From: an uncultured Lachnospiraceae bacterium
Lineage (GTDB): Bacteria; Bacillota; Clostridia; Lachnospirales; Lachnospiraceae
NCBI GenBank assembly: GCA_934438085.1
Contig: CAKSBC010000001.1
Coordinates: 1 to 64,000 of the forward strand
Direction of reading: 5' to 3'
DNA: 64,000 bases
The number at the start of each line of letters is the position of its first letter. Position 1 is the first letter of the stretch. This document shows, piece after piece, positions 17,413-26,227 of this stretch. Below the pieces are notes generated by a model that saw only the letters and a program-made list of their open reading frames with translations, was not told where the DNA came from and searched no databases. A program made the translations under genes and the position numbers.

Positions 17413-18399
17413 TTATCGTTCCTCTCTGAAGTAGTTGAGTCCGAGTGACTCCGGCGGCTGATCCTCTCTGCGTCGTCTCATTGAAACGATTACAAGCACT
17501 ACAGCCGTAGCGATATATGGAACTATCTTATAAATCTGAGTAGGAAGGAATGCTAACGGCAGACGCAGATAAAGAATAAGCAGTCCTCCAAAAAGTATCG
17601 ATCCCCAAATAGCATTGAGCGGTCTCCACAAGCAGAAAATAACAAGTGCAACAGCTACCCAGCCTTCACCTGCAAGTGCGTTGTGATTCCATACACAGCC
17701 TGCTATAGTCATTGTATGAACCATTCCTCCGAGTGCAGAAATACCGCCTCCGAGACAGGTTGCAATATATCTGCAGCGAGTAACATTAATGCCTGCCGCA
17801 TCAGCTGTGGATGGTGATTCTCCGACAGCTCTGAGATAAAGTCCATTTCTTGTGTGATTCATAAACCACCACATTAATACGACTATAACTACACCTATAT
17901 AGACAAAGATATTGTAGCTGAAAAAGATTTCACCGAGTACAGGTATTTTCTGCATTGCCTTAGGGAATACAGCACCTGAGAATGCACTTTTAAGTGAATT
18001 GCTTACTGAAACATTTCCGCCTACTCTGAGTCTCATAAGCTCTCCGACGAACTGTCCCACACCGGTACCGAATATTGTAAGCGCAAGGCCTGTAACATTC
18101 TGATTGGCGCGAAGCGTTACCGTAAGGAAGCTGAAAATAAGTGAACCCAGAACACCGGCTAAGAAAGCACATATAAATGCTATTGCAACAGCTATAAAGC
18201 CAACAGCCGAATCACCGGCAATATTATCATAAACAAATGCTCCGCAGAGTCCGAATGCTCCGCCCATGAACATAAGACCTTCAACTCCGAGGTTTAAGTT
18301 TCCAGATTTTTCTGTAAGTATCTCACCGGAGGTACCGAAAAGAAGCGGTGTGCCGTTAAGTACGGCAGCCTTGATAAGACCGATATAATTAAAGCCCAT
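17413..18399 (-). CDS. ABC importer permease, BMP (nucleoside) family, second subunit
   Basis: This 328-residue inner-membrane permease of the BPD_transp_2 family resembles NupQ/YufQ. It has 8-10 hydrophobic helices and the family landmarks GEILTEKSGNLNLGVEGLMFMGG near the N-terminus and GESPSTADAAGINVTRCRYIATCLGGGISALGGM centrally. It should pair with the 384-residue permease to form the channel. AAGGAGG precedes the ATG, 5 bases after the first permease gene. It is the last gene of the operon. Confidence 0.92.
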   Translation of the reverse strand: MGFNYIGLIKAAVLNGTPLLFGTSGEILTEKSGNLNLGVEGLMFMGGAFGLCGAFVYDNIAGDSAVGFIAVAIAFICAFLAGVLGSLIFSFLTVTLRANQNVTGLALTIFGTGVGQFVGELMRLRVGGNVSVSNSLKSAFSGAVFPKAMQKIPVLGEIFFSYNIFVYIGVVIVVLMWWFMNHTRNGLYLRAVGESPSTADAAGINVTRCRYIATCLGGGISALGGMVHTMTIAGCVWNHNALAGEGWVAVALVIFCLWRPLNAIWGSILFGGLLILYLRLPLAFLPTQIYKIVPYIATAVVLVIVSMRRRREDQPPESLGLNYFREER

Positions 18400-18404
18400 A
18401 TTCG

Positions 18405-19559
18405 TTATACCTCCTTTCCGACATTGTCATTATCAGAATCAGACGTTTTAGCTGCTGCAGCCTTTGCTGTATTAGGTGCCGCACTGTTCTTTTCTTCCGA
18501 ATGTCTAAGGCTCAGCTTATAGTTAATGAAGAACTCACAGCCAAGCAGACAGAAAAGTAAAAGTCCCTTAATGATGCTGGATACAGATGACGGTATTGCA
18601 AGACCGGTCTGCATACTTGAAGCTCCCTTGCTTAATACTCCGAATAACAAAGAAATAAGTATCATAGCAAACGGATTAAGCTGAGCAAGCCATGCAACAG
18701 TGATCGCAGTAAATCCTACACCGTCCGCAACGTCTGCATAAAGTGTCTGGTTTGCTCCTGATGCAACCATAAAGCCAACGAGACCACATATAGCGCCTGA
18801 AAGGCATGCAGTACGAACTGTTATCTTAGTTACATTCATTCCTGCATATCTCGCAGTATTTTCAGATTCGCCGAGTACTGAAATCTCATATCCATGCTTT
18901 GTATAATTCATGTATACAAATATAAATGCTACAAGAAGAAGCACTATTATCCATCCGCAGTGAACTCCGAATACCTTAGGAAGAACTGCAGCAGGCGCAA
19001 AGTTCGGTATAACCTGAGAACCCTGCTTACCTTCCCACGGACCACCCTGCAGCCAGCCGACTATACCTATAGCAATATAGTTAAGCATGAGAGTGAATAA
19101 GGTCTCGTTAGTCTTCCACTTAGCCTTAAATATAGCCGGAAGACCAGCCCAAAATGCGCCCATAAGCATTGCCGCAATGCCCATAACAGGAAGTAAAAGT
19201 CCTGAATTCCAGTTTTTTCCGAAGTTGATGGCAAAAAATGCAGCTGCCATAGCACCTACGGTGATCTGACCCTCAGCACCTATATTCCAAAACTTCATCT
19301 TAAAGCAAGGTGCAAGAGCAATTGCAGCTCCGAGAAGCGGTGTTGCAGTCTTAACGACCTGCTTGATACCGCTCTTTTTACCGAGTGCTCCGGTTATAAG
19401 TGTTTTATACGCCTCAGCCGGATTTGCTCCTGCAGCCATGAATATAAGGCAGCTGAGTAAAAGTGCAACTATAAATGCAGCTAAACGTATGCACCATATC
19501 ATCCTTTTGTCGGCATTTTCCCTTTTGGAAATATGGATCAAAGGTGTTTTTTCATTCAT
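18405..19559 (-). CDS. ABC importer permease, BMP (nucleoside) family, first subunit
   Basis: This 384-residue permease resembles NupP/YufP: about 10 hydrophobic helices with FKMKFWNIGAEGQITVGAMAAAFFA and GESENTARYAGMNVTKITVRTACLSGAICGLVGFM. Its N-terminal cytoplasmic tail is short and its C-terminal tail is Ala/Asp/Asn-rich and probably disordered. Start and the ATPase stop overlap as TAATG, so translation is coupled. Confidence 0.92.
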   Translation of the reverse strand: MNEKTPLIHISKRENADKRMIWCIRLAAFIVALLLSCLIFMAAGANPAEAYKTLITGALGKKSGIKQVVKTATPLLGAAIALAPCFKMKFWNIGAEGQITVGAMAAAFFAINFGKNWNSGLLLPVMGIAAMLMGAFWAGLPAIFKAKWKTNETLFTLMLNYIAIGIVGWLQGGPWEGKQGSQVIPNFAPAAVLPKVFGVHCGWIIVLLLVAFIFVYMNYTKHGYEISVLGESENTARYAGMNVTKITVRTACLSGAICGLVGFMVASGANQTLYADVADGVGFTAITVAWLAQLNPFAMILISLLFGVLSKGASSMQTGLAIPSSVSSIIKGLLLFCLLGCEFFINYKLSLRHSEEKNSAAPNTAKAAAAKTSDSDNDNVGKEV

Positions 19560-21094
19560 TATTTCCTATTCTCCTCTCCACCGACACTTGTCATCAGCAA
19601 ACCGATTTCCTCCTTGGTAGTCGTACGGGCATCAACAATACCTGATACCTTTCCGCCGCAGAGCACCAGAATTCTGTCGCAAAGATCAATAAGAACATCC
19701 AGATCCTCTCCGACAAATATAACTGCTGTACCTTTCTTCTTCTGATCTGCCATAAGGTTGTAGATAACATACGAGGTATTAATATCAAGTCCTCTTACGG
19801 CATATGCGCTCATAAGTACTGAAGGGGAGGTTGCGATTTCACGTCCTACAAGCACCTTCTGAACATTTCCTCCGGAAAGCTTTCTTACCGGGTACTCTAT
19901 ATCAGGCGTAGCGACTTCAAGGAAATCGTAAACCTGCTCCGCAAGCTCTCTTGGTGCTTTTTTATCTATGAAAAAACCCTTGCTCTTATTCCAGGAACGA
20001 AGCATCATATTACCGGTCATTCCCATGCCGCCTACAAGACCCATACCGAGTCTATCCTCAGGAACGAATGCAAGAGCTACTCCGGCATCCTTGATTTCCA
20101 TAGGAGTCTTTCCTACAAGCTCCTCCGGATGTTTGCCTTCCGGACTGTATATAATGGAACCACTGTCTATCTTTCTGAGGCCTGCAACAGCTTCCAAAAG
20201 CTCCTTTTGTCCGGATCCGGCAATACCGGCGATTCCTAATATCTCGCCGCCATATGCTATAAAGCCTACATCGTCAAGTTTTGCTACTCCGTTCCCGTCC
20301 TTACAGGTAAGCCCTGCCACAGTAAGTCTCGGCTTAATGTCAACAGGCTCAGCTCTGTAAATATTAAGCTCAACCTTCTTTCCTACCATCATCTCGGTAA
20401 GCTCGGCCTCACTGGTCTCGTTGGTTCTGACTGTTGCTATATGCTTTCCTTTTCTTAAAACAGCAACTACGTCAGAGATCTCCATAACCTCGTTAAGCTT
20501 ATGTGTAATTATTATGATGGATTTACCGTCGGCCTTCATGGCTCTCATGACATTAAAGAGCTTTTCTGTCTCTTGAGGAGTAAGTACAGCTGTTGGCTCA
20601 TCAAGTATAAGAATATCCGCACCGCGGTAAAGTACCTTTATGATCTCGACTGTCTGCTTCTCTGAAACAGACATATCGTATATTTTCTTATTCGGATCGA
20701 TCTCGAAGCCGTATTTCTCACTGATTTCTCTAACCTTATCAGCAATAACCTTAAGATCTAATTTATCTGCCCCATCAATACCCAAAATTATATTTTCGGC
20801 AGCAGTAAAAACATCAACAAGCATAAAGTGCTGATGTATCATACCGATACGATTCTCAAAAGCATCCTTCGGGGAACGTATCATGACGGGCTTGCCGTCT
20901 ATAAGAATTTCTCCGCTGTCCGGGAAATAGATTCCCGCAAGCATGTTCATAAGTGTTGTTTTGCCCGAACCGTTCTCTCCGAGCAGAGACATGATGACAC
21001 CTTTGTCAAGATAAAGATCTACATCGTCATTGGCTGCAACGTCGCCGAAATATTTAGAAATTCCGCGGAATTCAACTGCGTGCGTATTTTCCAA
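19559..21094 (-). CDS. Double-domain ABC importer ATPase, BMP (nucleoside) family
   Basis: The 511-residue ATPase has two nucleotide-binding domains. The first (about 5-245) carries Walker A GENGSGKTTLMNML and Walker B ILILDEPTAVLTPQE, with signature MSVSEKQTVEIIK. The second (about 255-505) has a degenerate Walker A (GIAGSGQKELLEA) and signature LSGGNVQKVLVGREI, as in RbsA, YufO and NupA. The start is TTG at 21094, with AGGGGGA about 7 bases upstream. The gene is separated from the binding-protein gene by 104 bases containing a 10-bp hairpin. Confidence 0.93.
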   Translation of the reverse strand: MENTHAVEFRGISKYFGDVAANDDVDLYLDKGVIMSLLGENGSGKTTLMNMLAGIYFPDSGEILIDGKPVMIRSPKDAFENRIGMIHQHFMLVDVFTAAENIILGIDGADKLDLKVIADKVREISEKYGFEIDPNKKIYDMSVSEKQTVEIIKVLYRGADILILDEPTAVLTPQETEKLFNVMRAMKADGKSIIIITHKLNEVMEISDVVAVLRKGKHIATVRTNETSEAELTEMMVGKKVELNIYRAEPVDIKPRLTVAGLTCKDGNGVAKLDDVGFIAYGGEILGIAGIAGSGQKELLEAVAGLRKIDSGSIIYSPEGKHPEELVGKTPMEIKDAGVALAFVPEDRLGMGLVGGMGMTGNMMLRSWNKSKGFFIDKKAPRELAEQVYDFLEVATPDIEYPVRKLSGGNVQKVLVGREIATSPSVLMSAYAVRGLDINTSYVIYNLMADQKKKGTAVIFVGEDLDVLIDLCDRILVLCGGKVSGIVDARTTTKEEIGLLMTSVGGEENRK

Positions 21095-21145
21095 TATCTC
21101 ATCCCCCTGATAACAAACATTCCAAACTACAAATAAGAATTAAGA

Positions 21146-21181
21146 ACGGGACATGACCCGCATAAGTGTGCCATGTCCCGT
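21146..21181. other. Intercistronic stem-loop between binding-protein and ATPase genes
   Basis: Perfect 10-bp arms (21146-21155 with 21172-21181) enclose a 16-base loop and lack a T run on the minus strand. Such hairpins commonly stabilise the upstream message, so that binding protein is made in excess over the membrane subunits. This role is inferred from position. Confidence 0.6.
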
Positions 21182-21198
21182 AAAAGTCCTAAAAGAAA

Positions 21199-22473
21199 TT
21201 AATACTTTTCGTTGATAAGCTCAATTCCGTCGATTCTCTCTGAGAATGAAGGAGCTGACTTATAGTAGGACTCATGATAGTATCCGTCAGATACAGCATC
21301 AGTATCGTCATCTGTTGCATCAAAATCTGCATCCATGTCAACAAGTGAGCTCTCAAGAGTCTTTCCGTCAACTGTGAAGGTTGATGTATCGAATACATGA
21401 AGCTCGCCTGACTTGATCTTCTCTTCAGCCTCAGCGATTGCCTCTGCTGTTCCAGGAGCTGCAACTGCCTCGTTAAGATCTGTAAGCTTAATATCGCCAT
21501 CTGCTACACCGTGCTGCATGTAATCCTGATCAACTGTTCCACCGTTAGCAAGTGTCTCGATAACGTATACGAAATAGTTTGTCCAGTCAATACGTGAAGA
21601 AACGATTGATGAATCAGGAGCAACGTCTACCATTGATATATTGTATCCAACGCTGTATACATTGTTCTCCTGAGCTGTAGTTGAAGGTGTTGTTGCATCT
21701 GAGTGCTGTGAAATAAGTACTGCGCCTCTGTCGATAAGATCCTGAGCTGTCTGAGCCTCTACTGCAGGATCTCCCCATGAACCGATGAACTCAACAAGCA
21801 TCTTTACGCTTGGGCAAACTGACTTTGCTCCGAGATAGAATGCTGTATAACCTGAAACAACCTCTGCGTATGTGTAAGCTCCAACATAACCCATAACAGC
21901 CTCATCCTCTGTGATGTCGCCGTTTTCGATCATCTCATTAAGCTTCATACCTGCAGCGATACCTGCAAGATATCTTCCCTCATAGATTGATGGGAAAGCA
22001 TTAACGGTATTCTCAAGCTCATCTGACTTAGATGTCTCGTTTGTAAGTGAACAGAAAAGTGTATCAGGATAATCTGCTGCTACTGTAAGCATAGCAGGCT
22101 CCATACCGTATGAGTTAAGGATAACTGCTGCACAGCCTGAATCTGCAAGTTCTTCACAGTCAGCTGCTACAGGATCTCCTTCAGGATGATCATATGTGTA
22201 AACCCACTCAACATTGATGCCCTTCTTAGCAAGCTCTTCCTTAGCTGCATCAGCTGCCATATAGAAGTTGCGGTCGTAAGCCATGTTGTCATTACCGATA
22301 CAGATCATACCGATCTTGATATCCTTGGTCTCGCCTGCTTCCTCTGTAGCCTCTGTCTCTTCAGCCTCAGTCTCCTGTGATTCAGGTGCCTTTGTCTCAG
22401 CTGTGCTTCCGCCGCAGGCAGTAAGACCGAATACCATAGAAGCAGCTAAAACGATTGATAAAGCTTTTTTCAT
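21199..22473 (-). CDS. BMP/PnrA-family lipoprotein, probable nucleoside-binding subunit
   Basis: The 424-residue precursor has lipobox LTAC with Cys20 and an acidic linker (TETEAEETEATEEA-like, about 24-50). The Bmp domain has two lobes (KIGMICIGNDNMAYDRNFYMAADAAKEEL; GVISQHSDATTP-type segment, here GAVLISQHSDATTPST; VGYNISMVDVAPDSSIVSSRIDW). PnrA and BmpA relatives bind purine nucleosides; the exact ligand here is inferred only by family. GGGAGGAGAAA precedes the ATG. A strong promoter at 22602-22630 and a structured leader lie upstream. Confidence 0.92.
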   Translation of the reverse strand: MKKALSIVLAASMVFGLTACGGSTAETKAPESQETEAEETEATEEAGETKDIKIGMICIGNDNMAYDRNFYMAADAAKEELAKKGINVEWVYTYDHPEGDPVAADCEELADSGCAAVILNSYGMEPAMLTVAADYPDTLFCSLTNETSKSDELENTVNAFPSIYEGRYLAGIAAGMKLNEMIENGDITEDEAVMGYVGAYTYAEVVSGYTAFYLGAKSVCPSVKMLVEFIGSWGDPAVEAQTAQDLIDRGAVLISQHSDATTPSTTAQENNVYSVGYNISMVDVAPDSSIVSSRIDWTNYFVYVIETLANGGTVDQDYMQHGVADGDIKLTDLNEAVAAPGTAEAIAEAEEKIKSGELHVFDTSTFTVDGKTLESSLVDMDADFDATDDDTDAVSDGYYHESYYKSAPSFSERIDGIELINEKY

Positions 22474-22595
22474 TTTCTCCTCCCAAATTCATATGCCTAA
22501 AAAATCAGACAAATAACATTTGCAGCCCGATGTGCGTGGTGCAGTCTAAAAAAAGACCGCAAAACATCCGCAAAACGGGTCACCTAACAAAACAC
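22474..22595 (-). other. Structured 5' leader of the BMP-type importer operon
   Basis: From the predicted start point the leader runs about 120 bases. It contains a 7-bp hairpin with an all-T loop (22541-22560, one G-T pair) and further possible pairing between GATGT and ACATC around it. It does not match the purine, PreQ1, SAM or M-box consensus that I know. An unclassified riboswitch or protein-binding leader is possible, as is a simple leader. Confidence 0.35.
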
Positions 22596-22601
22596 TTTTA
22601 A

Positions 22602-22630
22602 AGAATAATTCATCAAAAATGTTTTGTCAA
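22602..22630 (-). promoter_or_regulatory. Sigma-A-type promoter of the BMP-type importer operon
   Basis: On the minus strand a perfect TTGACA (22625-22630) and TATTCT (22602-22607) are separated by 17 bases. Confidence 0.78.
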
Positions 22631-22680
22631 TATTATGCAACTGGACTTAGAAGAAAATGGACAGATTTTTAACATGCAAA

Positions 22681-22715
22681 GACCGCTGCTTACGGAAATA
22701 CCATAAACAGCGGTC
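22681..22715 (-). terminator. Terminator of metK
   Basis: Perfect 8-bp arms GACCGCTG/CAGCGGTC (22681-22688 with 22708-22715) are extended inside by a TTATGG/CCGTAA pairing. The hairpin starts 25 bases past the metK stop on the minus strand. The T run behind it is short (TTTG), so efficiency is uncertain. Confidence 0.65.
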
Positions 22716-22740
22716 AAATAATAATTATATTCTAAAGAAA

Positions 22741-23928
22741 TCAGAGTGTTCCGATCACAGCCTTAAGCTCATCGACCTTATCCAATTTCTCCCATGTGAA
22801 GTCCTCATCATCTCTTCCGAAGTGTCCGTATGCTGCGGTCTTCTTGTAGATAGGTCTGAGAAGGTCAAGATCCTTTATGATCGAATATGGTCTTAAATCA
22901 AATACCTTGAGTACAGCCTCTTCGATCTTGTCATTAGGATAATTTCCGGTTCCGAAGGTATCTACTGTAACTGAAACCGGCTTAGCAACACCGATAGCGT
23001 ATCCTGCCTGGATCTCGCAGCGCTCTGCAAGTCCTGCAGCAACTATATTCTTAGCGATGTGTCTGAGAGCATATGCTGCTGAACGGTCAACCTTTGTCGG
23101 ATCCTTTCCTGAGAATGCTCCGCCGCCGTGTCTTGCAGCTCCGCCGTAGGTGTCTACGATGATCTTTCTTCCTGTAAGTCCTGTGTCTCCCTCAGGTCCT
23201 CCGATAACGAAACGTCCTGTAGGGTTGATGAAATACTTTGTCTCCTCATCAAGAAGCTCTGCAGGTATGACCTTCTTGATAACATTCTCGATCATATCTT
23301 TTCTGAGTTCCTCAAGGGATATGCTCTCAGAATGCTGTGTAGAAAGAACAACTGTATCTACTCTGAAAGGCATACCGCTCTCATCATACTCAACCGTTAC
23401 CTGTCCCTTACCGTCAGGTCTTAAGTAGCTGAATGTGCCATTCTTTCTTACCTCGGCAAGCTTCTTGCAGATTCCGTGAGCAAGTACTGTTGCAAGAGGC
23501 ATATATTCCTTTGTCTCGCTGCAGGCATAGCCGAACATGATACCCTGGTCACCGGCACCTCTTAAGTTGGCGATGTCAACATCACCGTCCTTATACTCAT
23601 AAGACTCGTTAACACCCATTGCGATGTCGCCTGACTGCTCGTGAATGCTTGTGAGCACTCCGCAGGTATGTCCGTTGAAGCCCATCTCTGCTGCATCATA
23701 TCCGATTCCGCAAATAACATTTCTTGCTATCTTCTCGATATCAACATAGCAATTTGTGGAGATTTCTCCCATGATGACAACTGTTCCAGTAGTACAGAAT
23801 GACTCACATGCAACGTGTGCATTCTGATCCTGAGCAATTATTGCATCAAGAATACCGTCTGAGATCTGATCGCAGATCTTATCCGGATGTCCCTCTGTAA
23901 CAGACTCTGATGTAAATAATCTTTTCAA
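22741..23928 (-). CDS. metK: S-adenosylmethionine synthetase
   Basis: MetK makes SAM from methionine and ATP. The 395 residues show family landmarks: ESVTEGHPDKICDQISD at the N-terminus, GEISTNCYVDIE, GDQGIMFGYA, GGPEGDTGLTGRKIIVDTYGG and GGGAFSGKDPTKVDRSAAYA. The start codon is TTG at 23928, placed 7 bases after GGAGG; no ATG lies near. Expression should be controlled by the SAM riboswitch at 23994-24120, which is directly followed by its own terminator hairpin. Confidence 0.98.
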   Translation of the reverse strand: MKRLFTSESVTEGHPDKICDQISDGILDAIIAQDQNAHVACESFCTTGTVVIMGEISTNCYVDIEKIARNVICGIGYDAAEMGFNGHTCGVLTSIHEQSGDIAMGVNESYEYKDGDVDIANLRGAGDQGIMFGYACSETKEYMPLATVLAHGICKKLAEVRKNGTFSYLRPDGKGQVTVEYDESGMPFRVDTVVLSTQHSESISLEELRKDMIENVIKKVIPAELLDEETKYFINPTGRFVIGGPEGDTGLTGRKIIVDTYGGAARHGGGAFSGKDPTKVDRSAAYALRHIAKNIVAAGLAERCEIQAGYAIGVAKPVSVTVDTFGTGNYPNDKIEEAVLKVFDLRPYSIIKDLDLLRPIYKKTAAYGHFGRDDEDFTWEKLDKVDELKAVIGTL

Positions 23929-23993
23929 TTCCGGCCCTCCGCTAAAATCTATAATAAATTTGACTTTGTACTATCTTATAAGATAAAGGCGTT

Positions 23994-24120
23994 AAAAAAG
24001 CCCTGACTGACGTCAGGGCATAGAAGCTGATGTATATCACCCATCGGTCAAGCTTTAGCACCTTGCTTACTGCAGGTTGCTGTGCGGTCACTGAGCTTGT
24101 CTCTCACGCACTCTTTATAG
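23994..24120 (-). promoter_or_regulatory. SAM (S-box) riboswitch with terminator, upstream of metK
   Basis: On the minus strand the aptamer (24120-24032) shows AAGAG, stem GTGCG/CGCAC enclosing GAGAGACAAGCTC, then the conserved AGCAACCT and AGGTGCTAAAG. The P2 loop CAAGC is exactly complementary to GCTTG after GGTGCTAAA, reproducing the S-box pseudoknot with bases that differ from common examples, which is covariation-type support. P1 looks weak (TATA/TATA). A terminator with 8-bp arms GCCCTGAC/GTCAGGGC (24000-24019) and T6 follows. High SAM should therefore stop transcription before metK. Confidence 0.88.
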
Positions 24121-24134
24121 GTCTTATAAAATTA

Positions 24135-24205
24135 CAGGGGCACTAGGATTCGAACCCAGATTGACGGTTTTGGAGACCGCTATCCTACCATTGGAAGATA
24201 CCCCT
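24135..24205 (-). tRNA. tRNA-Trp (anticodon CCA)
   Basis: The minus strand folds with acceptor stem AGGGGTA/TGCCCCT (one G-T pair), anticodon stem GCGGT/ACCGT around CTCCAAA (anticodon CCA), and T loop GTTCGAATC. CCA is not encoded; the discriminator is G. The 3' end lies only about 15 bases before the SAM aptamer of metK, and no terminator separates them. Confidence 0.95.
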
Positions 24206-24222
24206 AAACTCAAAGCTTCTAA

Positions 24223-24251
24223 ATATTAACATGTAAATCAGATAAATGCAA
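24223..24251 (-). promoter_or_regulatory. Promoter of tRNA-Trp (possibly also metK)
   Basis: TTGCAT (24246-24251) and TAATAT (24223-24228) on the minus strand are 17 bases apart, and the tRNA begins about 18 bases after the -10 box. A TATAAG follows the tRNA but has no convincing -35 box, so this promoter may also transcribe metK. Confidence 0.6.
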
Positions 24252-24256
24252 GCACA

Positions 24257-24763
24257 TTATGCAAAAAATCCTAAAATTCCGTATGAAACGATACACATGA
24301 TAAGAGAAGCCATAAGTACTCCAAGAACACATGCCGCAAAGGACTTTTTAAATGACATATGAAGTAAAGCCGCAACCAGACTTCCTGTCCATGCTCCGGT
24401 GCCAGGAAGCGGAATTCCTACAAATAACACAAGTCCCCAGAAGCCGTATTTTTCTATCTGAGCTTTATTCTTATCTACCTTCGTTCTGAGCCAGCCGGCT
24501 ATACTGCCGGTATGTTTTCCCTTTTCAAGCAGAATTATGATCTTTTCTATAAGCAAAAGAACAAAAGGAATCGGAAGAAGATTTCCGATTATACATAACG
24601 GAAGGGCACGGATAAGCGGAACGTCCAGAAACGCCGGTGACGCCGCCAAAAGACCTCCCCTGAGCTCAAGGATAGGAAAAAGTGATATTATAAAACACAA
24701 TATTCCGGAATCCATCTTGCCGGCAAAAATCGACATAAAAAATGAAATTAATTTTTCAGCCAT
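24257..24763 (-). CDS. Small multidrug export family membrane protein (Sm_multidrug_ex, COG2426 type)
   Basis: The 168-residue protein has 4-5 hydrophobic helices with family landmarks FPILELRGGLLAA near 30-42 and VGIPLPGTGAWTGSLVAALL near 115-135. The family is named for drug export, but its true substrate is not established, and relatives are also viewed as DedA-like. A promoter at 24787-24814 and AAAGGAT upstream of the ATG suggest independent expression, although the gene follows radA on the same strand. Confidence 0.82.
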   Translation of the reverse strand: MAEKLISFFMSIFAGKMDSGILCFIISLFPILELRGGLLAASPAFLDVPLIRALPLCIIGNLLPIPFVLLLIEKIIILLEKGKHTGSIAGWLRTKVDKNKAQIEKYGFWGLVLFVGIPLPGTGAWTGSLVAALLHMSFKKSFAACVLGVLMASLIMCIVSYGILGFFA

Positions 24764-24786
24764 AATATATCCTTTAATACTAAAAT

Positions 24787-24814
24787 ATAATAAACCGCTG
24801 CATCAGTTTGTAAA
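24787..24814 (-). promoter_or_regulatory. Promoter of the small multidrug export gene
   Basis: TTTACA (24809-24814) and TATTAT (24787-24792) on the minus strand are separated by 16 bases and lie between the radA stop and the next ATG. Confidence 0.5.
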
Positions 24815-24855
24815 AAACACAAATATTAAAATCAGCAAATAAAGCCCTTAAACGC

Positions 24856-26226
24856 TTACAGCAAACCAAAAAGCTCAGAAATAAAGTTTATTCCGCAAAG
24901 CTCAATACCATCATAGTTTTTCAAGCCCTTAAGATTGACCTTTGGTAATATAACCCGTTTAAAGCCAAGCTTGACAGCCTCCCTGATACGTTCATTAACC
25001 TTCGGGACAGAACGAACCTCTCCGGATAATCCTACTTCTCCGAAGATAACAGTATCTTCTGCTACAGCAATGTTTTTAAAGGACGAAATCACAGAGGCCA
25101 CGACCGCAAGATCAGCTGAAGGCTGAGTCACCTTCATACCGCCTGCAATATTAACATAAGCATCCATATTGCTAAGATTAAGCCCGCATCGTTTGGAAAG
25201 CACTGCCAAAAGCATTGTGAACCTATTGTAATCGATGCCGTTTGCCTGGCGTCTTGCAAGTCCGTACTGGGTTTCCGCAGCAAGACCCTGAACCTCCATC
25301 AGCATAGGACGGCTTCCTTCTATAAGACAGGTAACTACCGCACCGGTTGCATTTTTAGGTCTTCCTTCAAGTAAATATTCAGACGGATTCTTAACCTCTT
25401 TAAGTCCCTCTGAAGACATTTCAAAAACGCCTATCTCATTAGTCGAGCCAAATCGATTCTTGGCGCTTCTTAAGAGTCTGTAGCCGAATTGATCTCCTGA
25501 CTCAAACTGAAGCACGGTATCGACAATATGCTCTAAAACTCTCGGTCCGGCAACTGTTCCTTCTTTGGTGACATGGCCAACCAAAAAGCATGCGATCTCG
25601 TTGGTTTTGGCACACATCATCATACGCTGTGCACATTCTCTTACCTGTGTCACGCTTCCCGGGACAGACTGTGCCTCACCTGTATACATAGTCTGTATAG
25701 AATCTATTACCGCTAAATCAGGTTTTTCTCTTTCAAGCACCTCAGTGATCAGATCTATATTCGTTTCCGACATAAACTTAAGCCCATCCGAAATGCTGCC
25801 CACTCTATCAGCACGAAGCTTGATCTGACGTAGGCTCTCTTCTCCGGATATATAGATGACCTTTTTACCGGCAGCGGCCATATTGGCTGCAGTCTGCAAA
25901 AGCAGTGTGGATTTACCTATTCCCGGATCTCCTCCGACAAGAATGAGACTTCCCGGAACAATACCGCCTCCGAGCACTCTTGATAACTCGGTAAAGCCTG
26001 TATCCATTCTGATTTCTTCATCCGACTGTATTTCAGATAAGGAAACAGCTTTGATATTCCCGCGCGCAGCGGTGCCGACAGAAGCTTTGGATGAAGCACG
26101 TACTACTGTTTCCTCAGAAAATGTATTCCATTCTCCGCATGCAGGACACTGCCCCATCCATTTTTTTGATTCATATCCGCAGGACGAGCAAAAAAACACT
26201 GATTCACTTTTAGACTTTAATGCCAA
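24856..26226 (-). CDS. radA: DNA repair protein RadA (Sms)
   Basis: RadA is a hexameric RecA-like helicase that helps branch migration during recombination. The 456 residues start with a four-Cys zinc finger (CSSCGYESKKWMGQCPACG), then an ATPase domain with Walker A GDPGIGKSTLLLQ, the RadA-specific KNRFGSTNEIGVF motif, and a C-terminal Lon-protease-like domain (about 320-456) with GLSGEVRSVPKVNERIREA. The start is TTG at 26226, one base after the clpC stop, so translation is coupled to clpC. The clpC-radA order is a known Firmicutes arrangement. Confidence 0.97.
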   Translation of the reverse strand: MALKSKSESVFFCSSCGYESKKWMGQCPACGEWNTFSEETVVRASSKASVGTAARGNIKAVSLSEIQSDEEIRMDTGFTELSRVLGGGIVPGSLILVGGDPGIGKSTLLLQTAANMAAAGKKVIYISGEESLRQIKLRADRVGSISDGLKFMSETNIDLITEVLEREKPDLAVIDSIQTMYTGEAQSVPGSVTQVRECAQRMMMCAKTNEIACFLVGHVTKEGTVAGPRVLEHIVDTVLQFESGDQFGYRLLRSAKNRFGSTNEIGVFEMSSEGLKEVKNPSEYLLEGRPKNATGAVVTCLIEGSRPMLMEVQGLAAETQYGLARRQANGIDYNRFTMLLAVLSKRCGLNLSNMDAYVNIAGGMKVTQPSADLAVVASVISSFKNIAVAEDTVIFGEVGLSGEVRSVPKVNERIREAVKLGFKRVILPKVNLKGLKNYDGIELCGINFISELFGLL

Positions 26227-26227
26227 T

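Noticed and set aside
22474..22600. Purine riboswitch upstream of the BMP-type operon
   Set aside because: The conserved purine-aptamer loops are not present on the minus strand. The leader is kept only as an unclassified structured region.
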